From NCBI GenBank assembly GCA_964458605.1, contig CAYWLS010000001.1, positions 310,001 to 374,000 on the forward strand: a DNA stretch of 64,000 nucleotides, read 5' to 3'. The stretch is from JBBSNV01 sp964458605 (GTDB taxonomy: Bacteria > Pseudomonadota > Alphaproteobacteria > Reyranellales > JAQSWP01). Shown piece by piece: positions 1 through 16,514 of the stretch. How positions within the stretch are numbered: the first letter of the stretch is position 1; every line of letters starts with the position of its first letter. Under the pieces are notes generated by a model that saw only the letters and a list, made by a program, of their open reading frames with translations, made no database searches and was not told the DNA's origin. Position numbers and translations under genes: made by a program.

Positions 1-23
1 ATTCCGCTCAGGGGCATTTTTTC

Positions 24-1948
24 TTGGACGCGACACGCATATTGCCGACGCAGATGGCCGCGCGCATCCGCGTCGAAAATGTCTATCCGTCTTTGGAGGA
101 CAGGGGTTTTGCCGTCAAGCGCATCGTCGGCCAGACTATCGAGGTCTGGGCCGACATATTCCGCGACGGCCACGAACTGATATCCGCGCAATTGCGTTGG
201 ACCCGCGACGACGGGCGGCATCACGGTACCGTCGCAATGACGTTGCATGGCAACGATCGTTGGACCGCCAGTTTCACGCCGGACCGGACGGGCCGCTATC
301 TGTTCGCGATCGAAGCCTGGTCCGACCGCTATGGGTCATGGGCCAGGGACTATCGCGCCCGCCAGGCCGGCGGCGCGTCCGACAAGGAACTGGCCGTCGA
401 GCTCGAGGAAGGCCGTGCCCTGCTGCGCGAGGCGATGACGGCCGCGGGCCGGTCGCGCGCCAAGGCGACGGCGGATGCCGGCGCGCTGTTGAGCGACGCC
501 ACGGCGGCGGTCATGGCCAGGGCTCTGCCGCGCGCCGATTACGTGGTCAGCCTCGATTATCCGGTGGTGGTGGACCGGCCGCGCGCCCGCCACGGTGCCT
601 GGTACGAGATGGTACCGCGCAGCCAGGGCCGCTCCGCCGGCCAGGGGGCGACCTTGGACGACTGCATCGAACGGCTGCCTTATGTCGAGGCGCTGGGCTT
701 CGACGTGATCTACCTGACGCCGATCCATCCGATCGGCCGCGTCAACCGCAAGGGCCGCAACAACAGCCTGCATGCCGAGCCGGGCGATCCGGGCAGCTTC
801 TACGCCATTGGCTCGAGCGAGGGCGGCCACGACGCGGTGCATCCCGAGCTGGGCGGCATCGAGGCCTTCCGCCGCTTCGTCGCCGCCTGCCGCGCACGCA
901 ATATCGAGGTGGCCTTGGACTTCGCCGTGCAATGCGCGCCGGACCATCCCTGGCTCGAGCAGCATCCGCAATGGTTCAAGCATCGCGCCGACGGCACCAT
1001 CCGCTACGCCGAGAATCCGCCCAAGAAATACGAGGATATCGTCAACGTCGATTTCTATAGCGAGGACTGGGAGAATTTATGGGCGGCACTGCGCGACGTG
1101 GTGCTGCTCTGGGTCGACGAAGGCGTCAAAATCTTCCGCGTCGACAACCCGCACACCAAGCCGCTGCCGTTCTGGCAATGGCTGATCGCGGAGGTCAAGC
1201 GGCGCGACCCCGACGTGTTGTTCCTGTCCGAAGCTTTCACCCGGCCCAAGATCATGCTGGCCCTGGCCAAGATCGGTTTCACCCAGTCCTACACCTACTT
1301 CACCTGGCGCACCACCAAGCCCGAGCTTCAGGACTATCTCGCCGAGCTGACCGCCTATCCGACGCGCGAATTCTTCAACCCCAATTTCTTCGTCACCACG
1401 CCCGACATCCTGCCCGTGGAGCTGCAATCGGGCGAGGTGTGGCGCTTCAAGTCGCGCGTGGCGCTGGCCGCCACCCTGTCGTCCAACTACGGCATCTATA
1501 ACGGCTTCGAGCTGATCGAACACGCGCCGCTGCCGGGCCGCGAGGAATATCTCGATTCGGAGAAATACCAGATCAAGGTGCGCGACTGGAGCGCACCCGG
1601 CAACATCAAGGACTACATCGCCGGGCTGAACCGCATGCGTCGCGCCCATCCGGCGCTGCAGCAGACCGCCAATCTGCGTTTCCTGCAGGTCGATCATCCC
1701 GGAACGATCGGCTACCTGAAGGAGGAGGGCGAGGACGCCCTGGCCTTCGCCGTTGCAGTCGGCTCGGGCGAGCCGCGCGAGTTCTGGCTGCATTTCGGTG
1801 ACCTGCAGATCGGCCCGCCCGATCGTCGCCGCCCGGTCGGCGCGGTCGAGGATCTGCGTACCGGCTACCGCCAGAACCTGCAATGGGGCGGGCTGCGCCT
1901 GCGCATCGAACCGGACGGCGATCCGATGATCGCCCTGCGGTGCCTGTG

Positions 1949-1949
<1 letters not shown>
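24..1949 (+). CDS. glgE: Maltose-1-phosphate maltosyltransferase GlgE
   Basis: Transfers maltosyl units from alpha-maltose-1-phosphate to the non-reducing ends of alpha-1,4-glucans in the cytoplasm, the last step of the trehalose-to-glucan GlgE route. The 641-residue product has the GH13 subfamily 3 layout: an N-terminal beta-rich domain (about residues 15-110), a helical insert, then the barrel from about 190. The nucleophile is D374 in FRVDNPH and the acid/base E403 in FLSEAF. TTG at 24 is the first usable start; ATG at 54 is an alternative, and the frame is open to the window edge, so the true start could lie upstream. It is the first visible gene of a six-gene operon, and its stop overlaps the next start in TGATG. 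The next gene encodes the enzymes that make its substrate, which supports the assignment strongly. Confidence 0.95.
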
Positions 1950-5253
<3,304 letters not shown>

Positions 5254-5257
<4 letters not shown>

Positions 5258-7394
5258 CCGATCTTTCCGACCAGGCGCGGGCTTTGCTCGAAGGCCGCAG
5301 CGCCGATCCGTTCTCCTATCTCGGCCTGCATCTGGAGCGCGGCAAGGCGGTGGTGCGCGCCTATCTGCCCGACGCGCTGGCGGTGCAGGTGGTGCAGGGC
5401 GAGCACAGCATCGACCTGCCGCGGCTGCACGCGGCGGGGCTGTTCGCCGGCAAGGTCGCTTCGGCCGACCGGCATTACAAGCTGCGCGCCCGGTATCCCG
5501 GCGGGGTCGCCGAATTCGACGATGCCTATCGCTTCCCGCCGCTGCTGGGCGATCTCGACCTGCATCTGCTGGGCGAAGGCCGCCACCTGCGGCTCTACGA
5601 CAAGCTGGGCGCCCATCCCATGACCCTGGACGGCGTGGCCGGCGTCGGCTTCGTGGTGTTCGCACCCGGCGCGCGCCGCGTCAGCGTGGTGGGCGATTTC
5701 AACCACTGGGACGGGCGGCGCCACCAGATGCGGGTGCGCGGGCTGGGCTATTGGGAGATTTTCGTGCCCGGCGCCCAGGCCGGCGACAACTACAAATACG
5801 AGATCGTCGGCCATGACGGCACGCTGCAGCCGCTGAAGGCCGATCCGCTGGGCTTCGCCGCGCAGATGCGGCCCGACACCGCCTCGCGCGTGTTCGACAT
5901 CGACAAGCTGCCGGCCATCGCACCGCCGCCCGAAGGCGCCAACCGCCGCGACCGGCCGATCTCGATCTACGAGGTGCATCTGGGTTCCTGGCGCCGCCAC
6001 GATGACGGGCGCTGGCTGAGCTATCGCGAGCTGGCCGGGCAGCTTCCTGCCTATGCCGCTTCGATGGGCTTCACCCATCTCGAATTCCTGCCGGTGATGG
6101 AGCATCCGTTCGACGGCTCCTGGGGCTACCAGCCGATCGGCCTGTTCGCGCCGACCAGCCGGTTCGGCCCGCCCGGGGATTTCCTGCATCTGGTCGATGC
6201 CTGCCACCGCGCCGGGCTGGCGGTGATTCTCGACTGGGTGCCCGGCCATTTCCCCGACGACGCGCATGGGCTGGCGCGCTTGACCGGCGATGCGGTCTAC
6301 GAACATGCCGACCCGCGCCAGGGCCGGCATATGGACTGGAACACGCTGATCTACAATTACGGCCGCACCGAAGTGGCCAATTTCCTGCTCGGCAACGCGC
6401 TGTTCTGGCTCGACCGCTACCAGGTCGACGGCCTGCGGGTCGATGCCGTGGCCTCGATGCTCTATCTCGATTACAGCCGCGCCGCCGATGCCTGGGTGCC
6501 CAACCGCCATGGCGGGCGCGAGAATCTCGAGGCGATCGACCTGCTGCGCCGGGTCAATCGCGAGGTGTTCGGGCATTTCCCGCAAGCCACCACCATGGCC
6601 GAGGAATCGACCGCCTGGCCCGGCGTGTCGCGCCCGGTCGAGTTCGGCGGGCTGGGCTTCGGCTACAAATGGAACATGGGCTGGATGCACGACAGCCTGC
6701 ACTATATCGGCCGCGACCCGATCCATCGCCGCTACCATCACGACGAGATCCGCTTCGGCCTGCACTACGCCTTCTCGGAGAACTTCGTGCTGCCGCTGTC
6801 GCATGACGAGGTGGTGCACGGCAAGGGTTCGATCCTGGCCCGCATGCCGGGCGATCGCTGGCAGCGCTTCGCCAATCTGCGCGCCTATTACGGCATGATG
6901 TTCGGTCATCCCGGCAAGAAGCTGCTGTTCATGGGCAACGAGCTGGCCCAGCAGGCCGAATGGGCCGCGCAAGGGCAGCTCGACTGGCCGGCGCTGCAGG
7001 ACGCCGCCCATGCCGGCGTGCAGCGCCTGGTCCGCGATCTCAACGCGCTCTATCGCGCGCAGCCGGCGCTGCATCAGCGCGATTGCGAGGCCGAGGGCTT
7101 CCAGTGGCTGGTGTTCGACGATGCCGCGCACAGCGTCTATGCCTGGCTGCGGCGCGGCGCGGCGCCGGATTCGCTGTGCCTGGTGGTGATGAACTTCACA
7201 CCCGAAGTGCTGCACGACTATCGCATCGACGTGCCGGTAGGCGGCCTATGGCACGAGCTGCTCAACACCGATGCGGCGATCTATGGCGGCGGCAATGTCG
7301 GCAATGGCGGCGCGGTCCAGGCCGGCAGCGATGGCCGGCATACGCTCAGCCTGACCTTGCCGCCGCTCGCCACGCTGTTCCTGGCGCCGGCGCC

Positions 7395-7398
<4 letters not shown>
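5254..7398 (+). CDS. glgB: 1,4-alpha-glucan branching enzyme GlgB
   Basis: Introduces alpha-1,6 branches into the linear glucan made by GlgE. The 714-residue length matches classical GlgB. Order: N-terminal carbohydrate-binding-like region (1-110), CBM48 (about 115-215, with the VGDFNHWDGR motif), GH13 barrel, and C-terminal beta domain. The catalytic triad is D397 (LRVDAV), E450 (MAEEST) and D518 (LSHDEVVHGK); the 53- and 68-residue spacings equal those of Escherichia coli GlgB (D405, E458, D526). ATG at 5254 overlaps the treS-mak stop as ATGA, so translation is coupled. The open frame runs upstream to 5029 but that part lies inside treS. Together with glgE and treS-mak it completes the GlgE pathway for branched glucan. 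Confidence 0.96.
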
Positions 7399-9469
<2,071 letters not shown>

Positions 9470-9473
<4 letters not shown>

Positions 9474-11221
9474 ACCGGGCGGCCGGTCCGTTCGGGCCGC
9501 TATTGTTGCCCGATGGCGGCACGCGCTTTCGCTTGTGGGCGCCCGGCGCAGGGCAGGTCGAGCTGGCGATCGGCGATGCCTTCCTGGCCATGCTGCCGGG
9601 CGAGGATGGCTGGTATGGCTACGACCGCGCCGGCGCGGGTCCCGGTGCATTCTATCGCTTCCGCATCGATGGCGATTTGCTGGTGCCCGATCCGGCCTCC
9701 TCGTTTCAGCCGCAGGACGTGTTCGGCCCCAGCGAGGTGATCGACCATGGATTTGTCTGGCAGGCTGCCGACTGGCGCGGCCGACCCTGGCATGAGGCGG
9801 TGCTGTACGAGCTGCATGTCGGCACTTTCAGCCGCGAAGGCAGCTTTGCCGGCGCGATCGCGCATCTGGACCACCTGGCGGCGACCGGCATCACCGCCAT
9901 CGAATTGATGCCGGTGGCTGATTTCGCCGGCCGCCGCAACTGGGGTTATGACGGGGTGCTGCTGTTCGCCCCGGACAGTGCCTATGGCCGGCCCGAGGAT
10001 TTGAAACGCCTGGTCGACGAAGCCCATCGGCGCGGCCTGATGGTGCTGCTCGACGCGGTCTACAACCATTTCGGACCGGAGGGGAACTGGCTGCCGGTCT
10101 ATGCGCCGGAATTCTTCACCGACGAATTCGATACGCCCTGGGGCGCCAGCGTCGATTACCGGCGCGCAGCGGTGCGCGACTTCGCCGTCCAGAACGCGCT
10201 GCATTGGCTGCAGACCTATCGCTTCGACGGGCTGCGGCTGGATGCGGTGCATGCCATTCGCGCCACTGGCCAGCCGCCGATCCTGGAGGCGCTGCGCCAG
10301 GCGGTGGCGGCGCTGGCGGCGCGCGAGGGCCGGCACATCCATCTGGTTGTCGAGAACGAGGACAATTCGGCGCGCCTGCTGGCGAGCGGCTATACGGCGC
10401 AATGGAACGACGACTATCACCACGCCTGGCATGTGCTGCTGACCGGCGAGGCACATAGCTATTATCGCGACTACCGGCAGCCGCTGGCCATGCTGCGGCG
10501 CGCCCTGAGCGAGGGCTTCGTCTATCAGGGTGAGGCCTCGGTCAATCGCGGCAAGCCGCGCGGCGAGGACAGCACCGGCCTGTCGCCCACTGCCTTCATC
10601 GATTTTCTGCAGAACCACGACCAGATCGGCAACCGGCCGTTCGGCGAGCGGCTGGACGCGCTGGCGGCGCCGGCGGCGATCGAGGCGGCGCTGGCCATCA
10701 CCTTGCTGGCGCCGCAGATCCCGATGCTGTTCATGGGCGAGGAATGGGGCGCCACCCAGCCCTTTCCTTTCTTCTGCGATTTCCACGGCGCGCTGGCCCA
10801 GGCGGTGCGCCAGGGCAGGCGGCGCGAGTTCGCCGCGCATTACGAATCGCATGGCCGGCCCGAGCCGCCGCCCGACGCGCTGGAGCCGGCCACGTTCGAG
10901 TCGGCACGATTGCGCTGGTGCGATTTGCCCGCCGCCCGGCCACAGCGCCGTCTGGCGCTGGTGCGCCAACTCCTGGCCTTGCGCCGGCGCCATGTGGTGC
11001 CGCGCCTGGCCGGCCCGGTGCAGGCTTCCGTCGCCGCCGGAACCGAGCCCTTGCTGCAAGTGGCGTGGCAGTTCGGCGACGGTGCGGTGTTGACTTTGCA
11101 GGCCAATCTGTCGGCCGGCTCGGTGCCGGCCGCGCGTCCCGCCGGGACATGCCTGTGGGACGACGGCGCGGGCGACGCGCTGCCGCCCTGGCATGTCGGC
11201 TGGTTCCTGGCCGCGCCATGA
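9470..11221 (+). CDS. treZ: Maltooligosyltrehalose trehalohydrolase TreZ
   Basis: Releases trehalose from the maltooligosyl-trehalose end made by TreY. The 583-residue GH13 subfamily 10 protein has a short N-terminal CBM48-like domain (1-95), a barrel with D258 (LRLDAVHAI), E295 (VVENEDN) and D384 (LQNHDQIGN), and a C-terminal beta domain. The start is GTG 9470, which overlaps the glgX stop in GTGA; upstream frame lies inside glgX. It is immediately followed by treY with another four-base overlap, the usual TreY/TreZ pairing. The product would be trehalose that TreS can again turn into maltose, so this operon could run a glucan-trehalose cycle. Confidence 0.94.
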
Positions 11222-13671
11222 GTAGGGCCGCGACGCCGCTGCCGCGCGCCACCTATCGCCTGCAATTGCATGGCGATTTCGGCTTCGCCCAGGCGGCGGT
11301 GCAGGTTCCTTACCTGCACGATCTGGGCATCAGCCATCTCTATCTTTCGCCGGTTGCCCAGGCGCGCGCCGGCAGCAGCCACGGCTACGACGTCACCGAT
11401 GCGACGCGGCTCAGCCAGGCGCTGGGCGGCGAGGCAGGCTGGGCGCAACTGGTCGAAGCGGTACGGCGGAACGGCATGGGCCTGATTGTCGATTTCGTGC
11501 CCAACCATATGGCTGCCTCGATGGAGAATCCATGGTGGGCCGATGTGCTGCGCCATGGACGCAATTCGGCCCACGCGGCGGCCTTCGACATCGATTGGCG
11601 CAATGGCCGTGTAACCTTGCCGCTGCTGTCGCAACCGCTCGACCGGGCACTGGCCGGCATCCGGCTGGTCAAGCGCGAGGGGCGGCCGGCGATCGATTGC
11701 GGCGGCGTCGGGCTGCCGGTCAGCGATGCCGGCCTGGCCTATCTGCGGGACCGGTCGATGCCGCTGTCGCCAAGCGATATGCGCGCGCTGCTGGACCTGC
11801 AGCACTACCGGCTGATCGACTGGCACGATGCGCCGCGCCAGATCAACTATCGCCGCTTCTTCGACATCAACGACCTGGTCGGGCTCAACGCCACCGATGC
11901 GGCGGTGTTCGGGCCGTTGCATGGCTTGCTCAAACGACTGGTCCTGGAAGGTGCGGTGCAGGGCGTGCGGCTGGATCACATCGATGGCCTGCGCGATCCG
12001 ATGGCATATTGCCGGCAATTGCATGCGCTGCTGCCCACGACCCCGTTCTGGGTCGAGAAAATCCTCGATGCCGGCGAGGTGCCGCCGCCATTTCCCGGCG
12101 TGGTCGGCAGCACGGGCTACGAGACCGCCAATTTGCTGGTCCGGGCACTGCTCGATCGTGACGGCTTGGCGCAGCTCGATGCGCTGTGGCGCGACATTTG
12201 CGGAGGCTGCGACGGGCCGGCGATGCGGCGCGACGCCAAGCGCCAGGTTCTGCGCGAGCTGTTCCCTGGCGCCTTTGCCACCTTGGTCGAGCATTTGGCC
12301 GCGCTGACCGGACATTCGGCGGCCGAGATGGCATCGGCGCTGCAAGCCTATCTCATCGCCCTGCCTGTCTATCGCAGCTATGTCGATGCCGATGGCGTGT
12401 CGCCGGCCGACCGCCGCCTGATCGACGCCACGCTCGACAGCGCCCGGCGGGCCGCGCCGGGCGTCGCTGCGCCGGCCTTCGATGCGCTGCACCAGGCGCT
12501 GACCTTGCGACTTCCGGTGCCCCAAGCAGGGCAGCTCGAATTCGCGGCGCGGCTGCAGCAGCTCTCGGGGCCGCTGATGGCCAAGGCGGCCGAGGACACC
12601 CTGTTCTATCGCGATTTCCGGCTGCTGGCGCTGAACGAGGTGGGCGGCGACCCGGAGGCCGCCGCATTGACGGTCGAGCAATTCCATCGCGCCATCGAGC
12701 AACGCCAGGCCAGCCAGCCGGGAGGCCTGAACGCCACTGCCACCCACGATACCAAGAGGGGCGAGGATGCGCGGCTGCGCCTGGCCTCGCTCGCCATGCT
12801 GGCCGAAGACTGGTCGGCTGCGGTCCGACACTGGCTGGACCGGCCAAGCGTCGTGTCGCGTCCGCATCGCGCCATGCTGTATCAGGCCTTGCTGGGGGCA
12901 TGGCCGCTGGACGGACCGGATGAGGACTTCGCCGCCCGAGTCAAAGCCTATGCCACCAAGGCGCTGCGCGAGGGCAAGCAGGAAAGCAGTTGGATGGCGC
13001 CCGACGCGGCCTACGAGCAGGCGGCGCATGACTGGATCGATGCCCGGCTGGACGACGCCGGTTTCCGCGCCGCTTTCGAAAAGCTGGCAGCCCGCGCGGC
13101 CTTGCTGGGCGCGGTGGGAAGCCTGGCGCAGCTCATGCTGAAGGCGACCCTGCCGGGCCTGCCCGATTTCTACCAGGGCTGCGAGCTGTGGGATCTGTCC
13201 TTCGTCGATCCCGACAACCGCCGCCCGGTCGACTACGATCATCGCCGGCGCCTGCTGGCATCTCTACCGGCGCTTCCCGACTGGCGCAGCCTGTGCCGGG
13301 ACTGGCGCCATGGCATGGTCAAGCTGGCGCTGACCCGCAAATTGCTGGCGTTGCGCCAGGCGCATTCCGCGCTGTTCGCCGAAGGCGATTATCGGCCGCT
13401 GCCGTGTCGCGGCCGCGATGCCGATGCCGTCCTGGCGTTCAGCCGGACCTTGGACGGCCATACGGTTGTGACGATGGTGTGCCGGTCCTGCGGTGCGGGT
13501 AGCGATGGCGGCCGGCGCTGGCCGCGCTGGTCCGACCTGGAGGCCGCCGCCGAACTCGACCGGCCGATGTCGTTCAGCAATGTCCTGACGGGCGGCTTGA
13601 TATACGACCGGCGGCTGGCGGTGGCCGAGCTGTTCGACGTCCTGCCCGGAGTCGTGCTGGTCGGCGACTGA
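11218..13671 (+). CDS. treY: Maltooligosyltrehalose synthase TreY
   Basis: Intramolecular transglucosylase that turns the reducing-end alpha-1,4 bond of a maltodextrin into the alpha-1,1 bond of trehalose. The 817-residue protein starts with the family-typical PRATYRLQL and SHLYLSPV, and carries D253 (VRLDHIDGL), E280 (FWVEKIL) and D511 (THDTKRGED, a family signature). Length is normal for GH13 subfamily 26 proteins with their large insert. ATG 11218 overlaps the treZ stop as ATGA. It is the last gene of the overlapping chain; 47 bases separate it from the MFS gene, and I see no clear hairpin terminator between them. Confidence 0.95.
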   Translation: MSRAATPLPRATYRLQLHGDFGFAQAAVQVPYLHDLGISHLYLSPVAQARAGSSHGYDVTDATRLSQALGGEAGWAQLVEAVRRNGMGLIVDFVPNHMAASMENPWWADVLRHGRNSAHAAAFDIDWRNGRVTLPLLSQPLDRALAGIRLVKREGRPAIDCGGVGLPVSDAGLAYLRDRSMPLSPSDMRALLDLQHYRLIDWHDAPRQINYRRFFDINDLVGLNATDAAVFGPLHGLLKRLVLEGAVQGVRLDHIDGLRDPMAYCRQLHALLPTTPFWVEKILDAGEVPPPFPGVVGSTGYETANLLVRALLDRDGLAQLDALWRDICGGCDGPAMRRDAKRQVLRELFPGAFATLVEHLAALTGHSAAEMASALQAYLIALPVYRSYVDADGVSPADRRLIDATLDSARRAAPGVAAPAFDALHQALTLRLPVPQAGQLEFAARLQQLSGPLMAKAAEDTLFYRDFRLLALNEVGGDPEAAALTVEQFHRAIEQRQASQPGGLNATATHDTKRGEDARLRLASLAMLAEDWSAAVRHWLDRPSVVSRPHRAMLYQALLGAWPLDGPDEDFAARVKAYATKALREGKQESSWMAPDAAYEQAAHDWIDARLDDAGFRAAFEKLAARAALLGAVGSLAQLMLKATLPGLPDFYQGCELWDLSFVDPDNRRPVDYDHRRRLLASLPALPDWRSLCRDWRHGMVKLALTRKLLALRQAHSALFAEGDYRPLPCRGRDADAVLAFSRTLDGHTVVTMVCRSCGAGSDGGRRWPRWSDLEAAAELDRPMSFSNVLTGGLIYDRRLAVAELFDVLPGVVLVGD

Positions 13672-13718
13672 TCAAGTTTTCCGTTGCCAGTGCGGCCCGA
13701 CTTTCGCAGGCTGGCGCG

Positions 13719-15080
13719 ATGAACTGGCGCACGCCCTCCCTCGGCTTGGCCATTGTCGGGCTGGGCGCGGCGCTGGGGCCGTTCGACGGCGCGGTCAACC
13801 TGTCCCTGCCGGCCATCACCGCGCATTTCGCGCTGGCCCTGTCCGACGTGCAGTGGCTGGTGATCTGCTACGTGCTGGTCTACGGCACCTTGATGCTGGT
13901 ATGCGGCAAGCTGGGCGACCTGTTCGGCCACCGCCTGATCTTCCGGCTCGGCCTGGTCGCCTCGGCGGCGGGCTGCAGCCTGTGCGCGCTGGCACCGAGC
14001 TGGCCGCTGTTCCTGGCCGCGCGCGCCAGCCAGGGCGTCGGCACGGCCATGGTGCTGTCCTGCGGCCCGGCGCTGGCCACCGCGGTCTATCCCGAAGCGA
14101 AGCGCGTGACGGCGCTGGCCGGCTTCGCCGCGTCGCAGGCGCTGGCGGCGGCGGCCGGTCCGCTGCTGGGCGGCGTGCTGATCGCGCTGTGGGACTGGCC
14201 GGCGGTGTTCTGGGTGCGCGTGCCGGTGGCGCTGCTGGTGCTGGCGGCGTCGGGGCTGCTGCCGCGCTCGCCGCGCCGCGCCGCGGGAACCTTCGATGCG
14301 GCGGGAGCCGGATTGCTGGCACTGTGGATGAGCGCTGCCATCCTGTCGCTGGCCTTCGCCCAGCGCAGCGATATCGCCACCGGAGCGAGGCTGGTGCTGC
14401 TGGCGGCGGCGGTGCTGGGCCTGGCCGCCTTCATCTGGCGCGAGCAGCGCTTTGCCGAGCCGATCATCCGGCCGGCGCTGTTCGCCGACGCCGCCTTCGC
14501 CGTGCCCAACGTCCTGAACCTGCTGGCCAATCTGGCCAGCTTCGCCGTGCTGTTGCTGACGCCCTATTACCTGCTCAACGCGCTGCAGCTGTCGGTGCCG
14601 GTCGGCGGCATGGTGCTGGCGGTGCCGTTCGTCGGTGCGATCGGCGGCGCCTCGCTGGCTGCCCGGCTGGTGGCGCGAGCGGGGCCGCGCCGCATGGCAT
14701 TCGCCGGCGTGGCGCTGCAAGGCGTGGCCTTGCTGGCGATCGGCCGCAGCGCCGCCGACACGCCGCTGGCCGCGGTGATCGTCATGCTGCTGGCCGCCGG
14801 GATCGGGCAGGGGCTGACCAACGTGGCCTATACCGAGATCGTCACCGGCACGTTGGCGCAGCGCGATCGCGGCGTGGCGGGCAGCCTGACCCTGCTGACG
14901 CGCACCCTGGGCATCGTCAGCGGTGCGGCGGTGCTGAGTGCGCTCCACAGGGCGGGAGCGGGCGAGCCGGCCGTCTTCATGGCCGGCTATCGCTATGCCT
15001 TCACTGCGGCTGCCGGCGGATTGCTGGCAGCGCTGGCGCTGTCATGCCTGTGGCCGCGCGCCTGGTTGGCGCGGGATTGA
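13719..15080 (+). CDS. MFS transporter, DHA2-like drug exporter family
   Basis: A 453-residue, almost wholly hydrophobic protein with 12 to 14 predicted membrane spans. The GKLGDLFGHR loop (about residues 61-70) matches the conserved MFS motif A between spans 2 and 3. The N-terminus (PFDGAVNLSLPAI, then VQWLVICYVL) is typical of the DHA2/EmrB-like 14-span exporters that use proton antiport. The substrate is unknown. It follows treY by 47 bases on the same strand, so it could be co-transcribed, but the gap and weak ribosome site leave it outside the overlapping chain. It converges with the CoA-transferase gene, with only three bases between the two stops. Sugar efflux is possible from context but nothing in the sequence shows it. 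Confidence 0.85.
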   Translation: MNWRTPSLGLAIVGLGAALGPFDGAVNLSLPAITAHFALALSDVQWLVICYVLVYGTLMLVCGKLGDLFGHRLIFRLGLVASAAGCSLCALAPSWPLFLAARASQGVGTAMVLSCGPALATAVYPEAKRVTALAGFAASQALAAAAGPLLGGVLIALWDWPAVFWVRVPVALLVLAASGLLPRSPRRAAGTFDAAGAGLLALWMSAAILSLAFAQRSDIATGARLVLLAAAVLGLAAFIWREQRFAEPIIRPALFADAAFAVPNVLNLLANLASFAVLLLTPYYLLNALQLSVPVGGMVLAVPFVGAIGGASLAARLVARAGPRRMAFAGVALQGVALLAIGRSAADTPLAAVIVMLLAAGIGQGLTNVAYTEIVTGTLAQRDRGVAGSLTLLTRTLGIVSGAAVLSALHRAGAGEPAVFMAGYRYAFTAAAGGLLAALALSCLWPRAWLARD

Positions 15081-15083
15081 TGC

Positions 15084-16487
15084 TCACGCCGCCGGAAGCC
15101 ATGCGGCGCGATCCTGGCCCAGCAGCGGCGAGGGGCGGGACCAGTGCGGCGCCGTTTCGGAAAGCTGCAGCACCGGCTTCAGGTGCCTGAGCCCGCCATA
15201 GGGGGTCTGCGACACGATGCGATAACGGTCGAGCTCGGCGCGGTCGATATCCATGTTGTTGTCGGTGTAGCTGGCGCGGCCCTGGCGATGGATCAGCATG
15301 GCCGACTGGCACAACGACACCCGCACATGGTAGCTGCCGCCCTCGCGGGCGCGGCGCGCCAGCGCCAGCAGCACGCCATAGGCGCCCAGATAGCCGGTGG
15401 TGTAGTCGCAGACCGGCGCCGGCACCAGGCGCGGCTTGTGCGGATTGTTTTCGTGGCACAGGCCCGACACGGTCTGGGCGATCTGCTCCCAGCCGGGGCG
15501 ATGGCTCAGCGGCCCCTCGGCGCCGAAGCAGCTGATCGAGCAATAGACGATGCCGGGCCGCAGCGCGGCCAGCTGCTCGGGCGCGAAGCCCAGCCGGCCC
15601 AGCACGCCCGGCCGGTAGCCTTGCGAGAACACGTCGGCATCGCGCACCAGCGCCTTAAGCTGGGCTGTCTGGTCCGGCTGCTTCAGGTCGAGATAGGTGC
15701 TGCGCTTGCCGTGGCTGGTGTCCATGACGTGCTCGGCCATCTGCGGCACGCTCTCGGCGCCGACCATCAGCACCTCGGCGCCGTGCTCGGCCAGGGTGCG
15801 GGCGCAGATCGGCCCGGCCAGCACGCGGGTCAGGTCGAGCACGCGGATGCCGCTCAGCGGGCGGGCGGCCTCGGGCATCGGTTCGCGCGGGCTGTCGCCG
15901 ATCTTGAGGATCTCGACCACCGGCTTGGCGGCCAGGATGCGGCCATGCGGCTCGGCGCGCCATTCCTCGGCGCTGCGCACCATGGCGCCGCAGCCGCCGG
16001 CGCGGTCGATGGCCTGTTCCAGCTCCAGCGCGTTCCAGCGCGCCACCGCCGGGCCGACCGAATCCGGCGTCGGCTCGGCGCCCAGCACGTCCAGCACGCG
16101 GCGCTCCAGATGCGCCATGCTGAAATGCGGCAGGAAGAAACGGCCATCGCGGGTCGGCCAGGGGCGGGTGATCGGCCCCAGGCGCTGATAGTCGGGGTTC
16201 ACCACCGGCTTGAAAGGGCCGCAATCATCGCTGCGCTCGAGATAGTGCGAACTGCGCAGCGCCGCTGCGGCGTGACGCACGTCGACGGCTATTTTCTGGC
16301 GGCGGCCGGTCCTGAGCTGCCAGATGTCGTTCACCGCCACACCGATCGAGGCGATCGCCGCGGCGCAGGTTTCGCCCGCCTTGTAACGGGTGGAAAATAC
16401 CGGATCGGCGCCGGTGATGGCGACTTCATCCGGCGCGGGCGGGCTCATGCCTCGAACGTCGAGGATTTCTTCCAATGCGCTTTTCAT
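15084..16487 (-). CDS. CaiB/BaiF family CoA-transferase with a half-domain N-terminal extension
   Basis: Class III CoA-transferase, expected to move CoA between acyl-CoA and a free acid through an aspartyl-CoA thioester. The 467-residue protein is not laid out normally. The usual N-terminus (SGIRVLDLTRVLAGPICARTL) begins only near residue 211, and the catalytic Asp is D361 in VCDYTTGYLG. The first 210 residues look like the C-terminal part of another CaiB protein (a WPTRDGRFFLPHF segment and a W-x-ALELEQAI helix). The protein ends about 105 residues after D361, so the usual C-terminal domain is missing there and may be supplied by the N-terminal part. The ATG at 16487 has an AAGGAAC ribosome site and lies 27 bases after livF, so it is the last gene of the liv operon. 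The acyl substrate is unknown. Confidence 0.82.
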   Translation of the reverse strand: MKSALEEILDVRGMSPPAPDEVAITGADPVFSTRYKAGETCAAAIASIGVAVNDIWQLRTGRRQKIAVDVRHAAAALRSSHYLERSDDCGPFKPVVNPDYQRLGPITRPWPTRDGRFFLPHFSMAHLERRVLDVLGAEPTPDSVGPAVARWNALELEQAIDRAGGCGAMVRSAEEWRAEPHGRILAAKPVVEILKIGDSPREPMPEAARPLSGIRVLDLTRVLAGPICARTLAEHGAEVLMVGAESVPQMAEHVMDTSHGKRSTYLDLKQPDQTAQLKALVRDADVFSQGYRPGVLGRLGFAPEQLAALRPGIVYCSISCFGAEGPLSHRPGWEQIAQTVSGLCHENNPHKPRLVPAPVCDYTTGYLGAYGVLLALARRAREGGSYHVRVSLCQSAMLIHRQGRASYTDNNMDIDRAELDRYRIVSQTPYGGLRHLKPVLQLSETAPHWSRPSPLLGQDRAAWLPAA

Positions 16488-16514
16488 GTCCGTTCCTTGC
16501 TGGAACGGTGCCGG

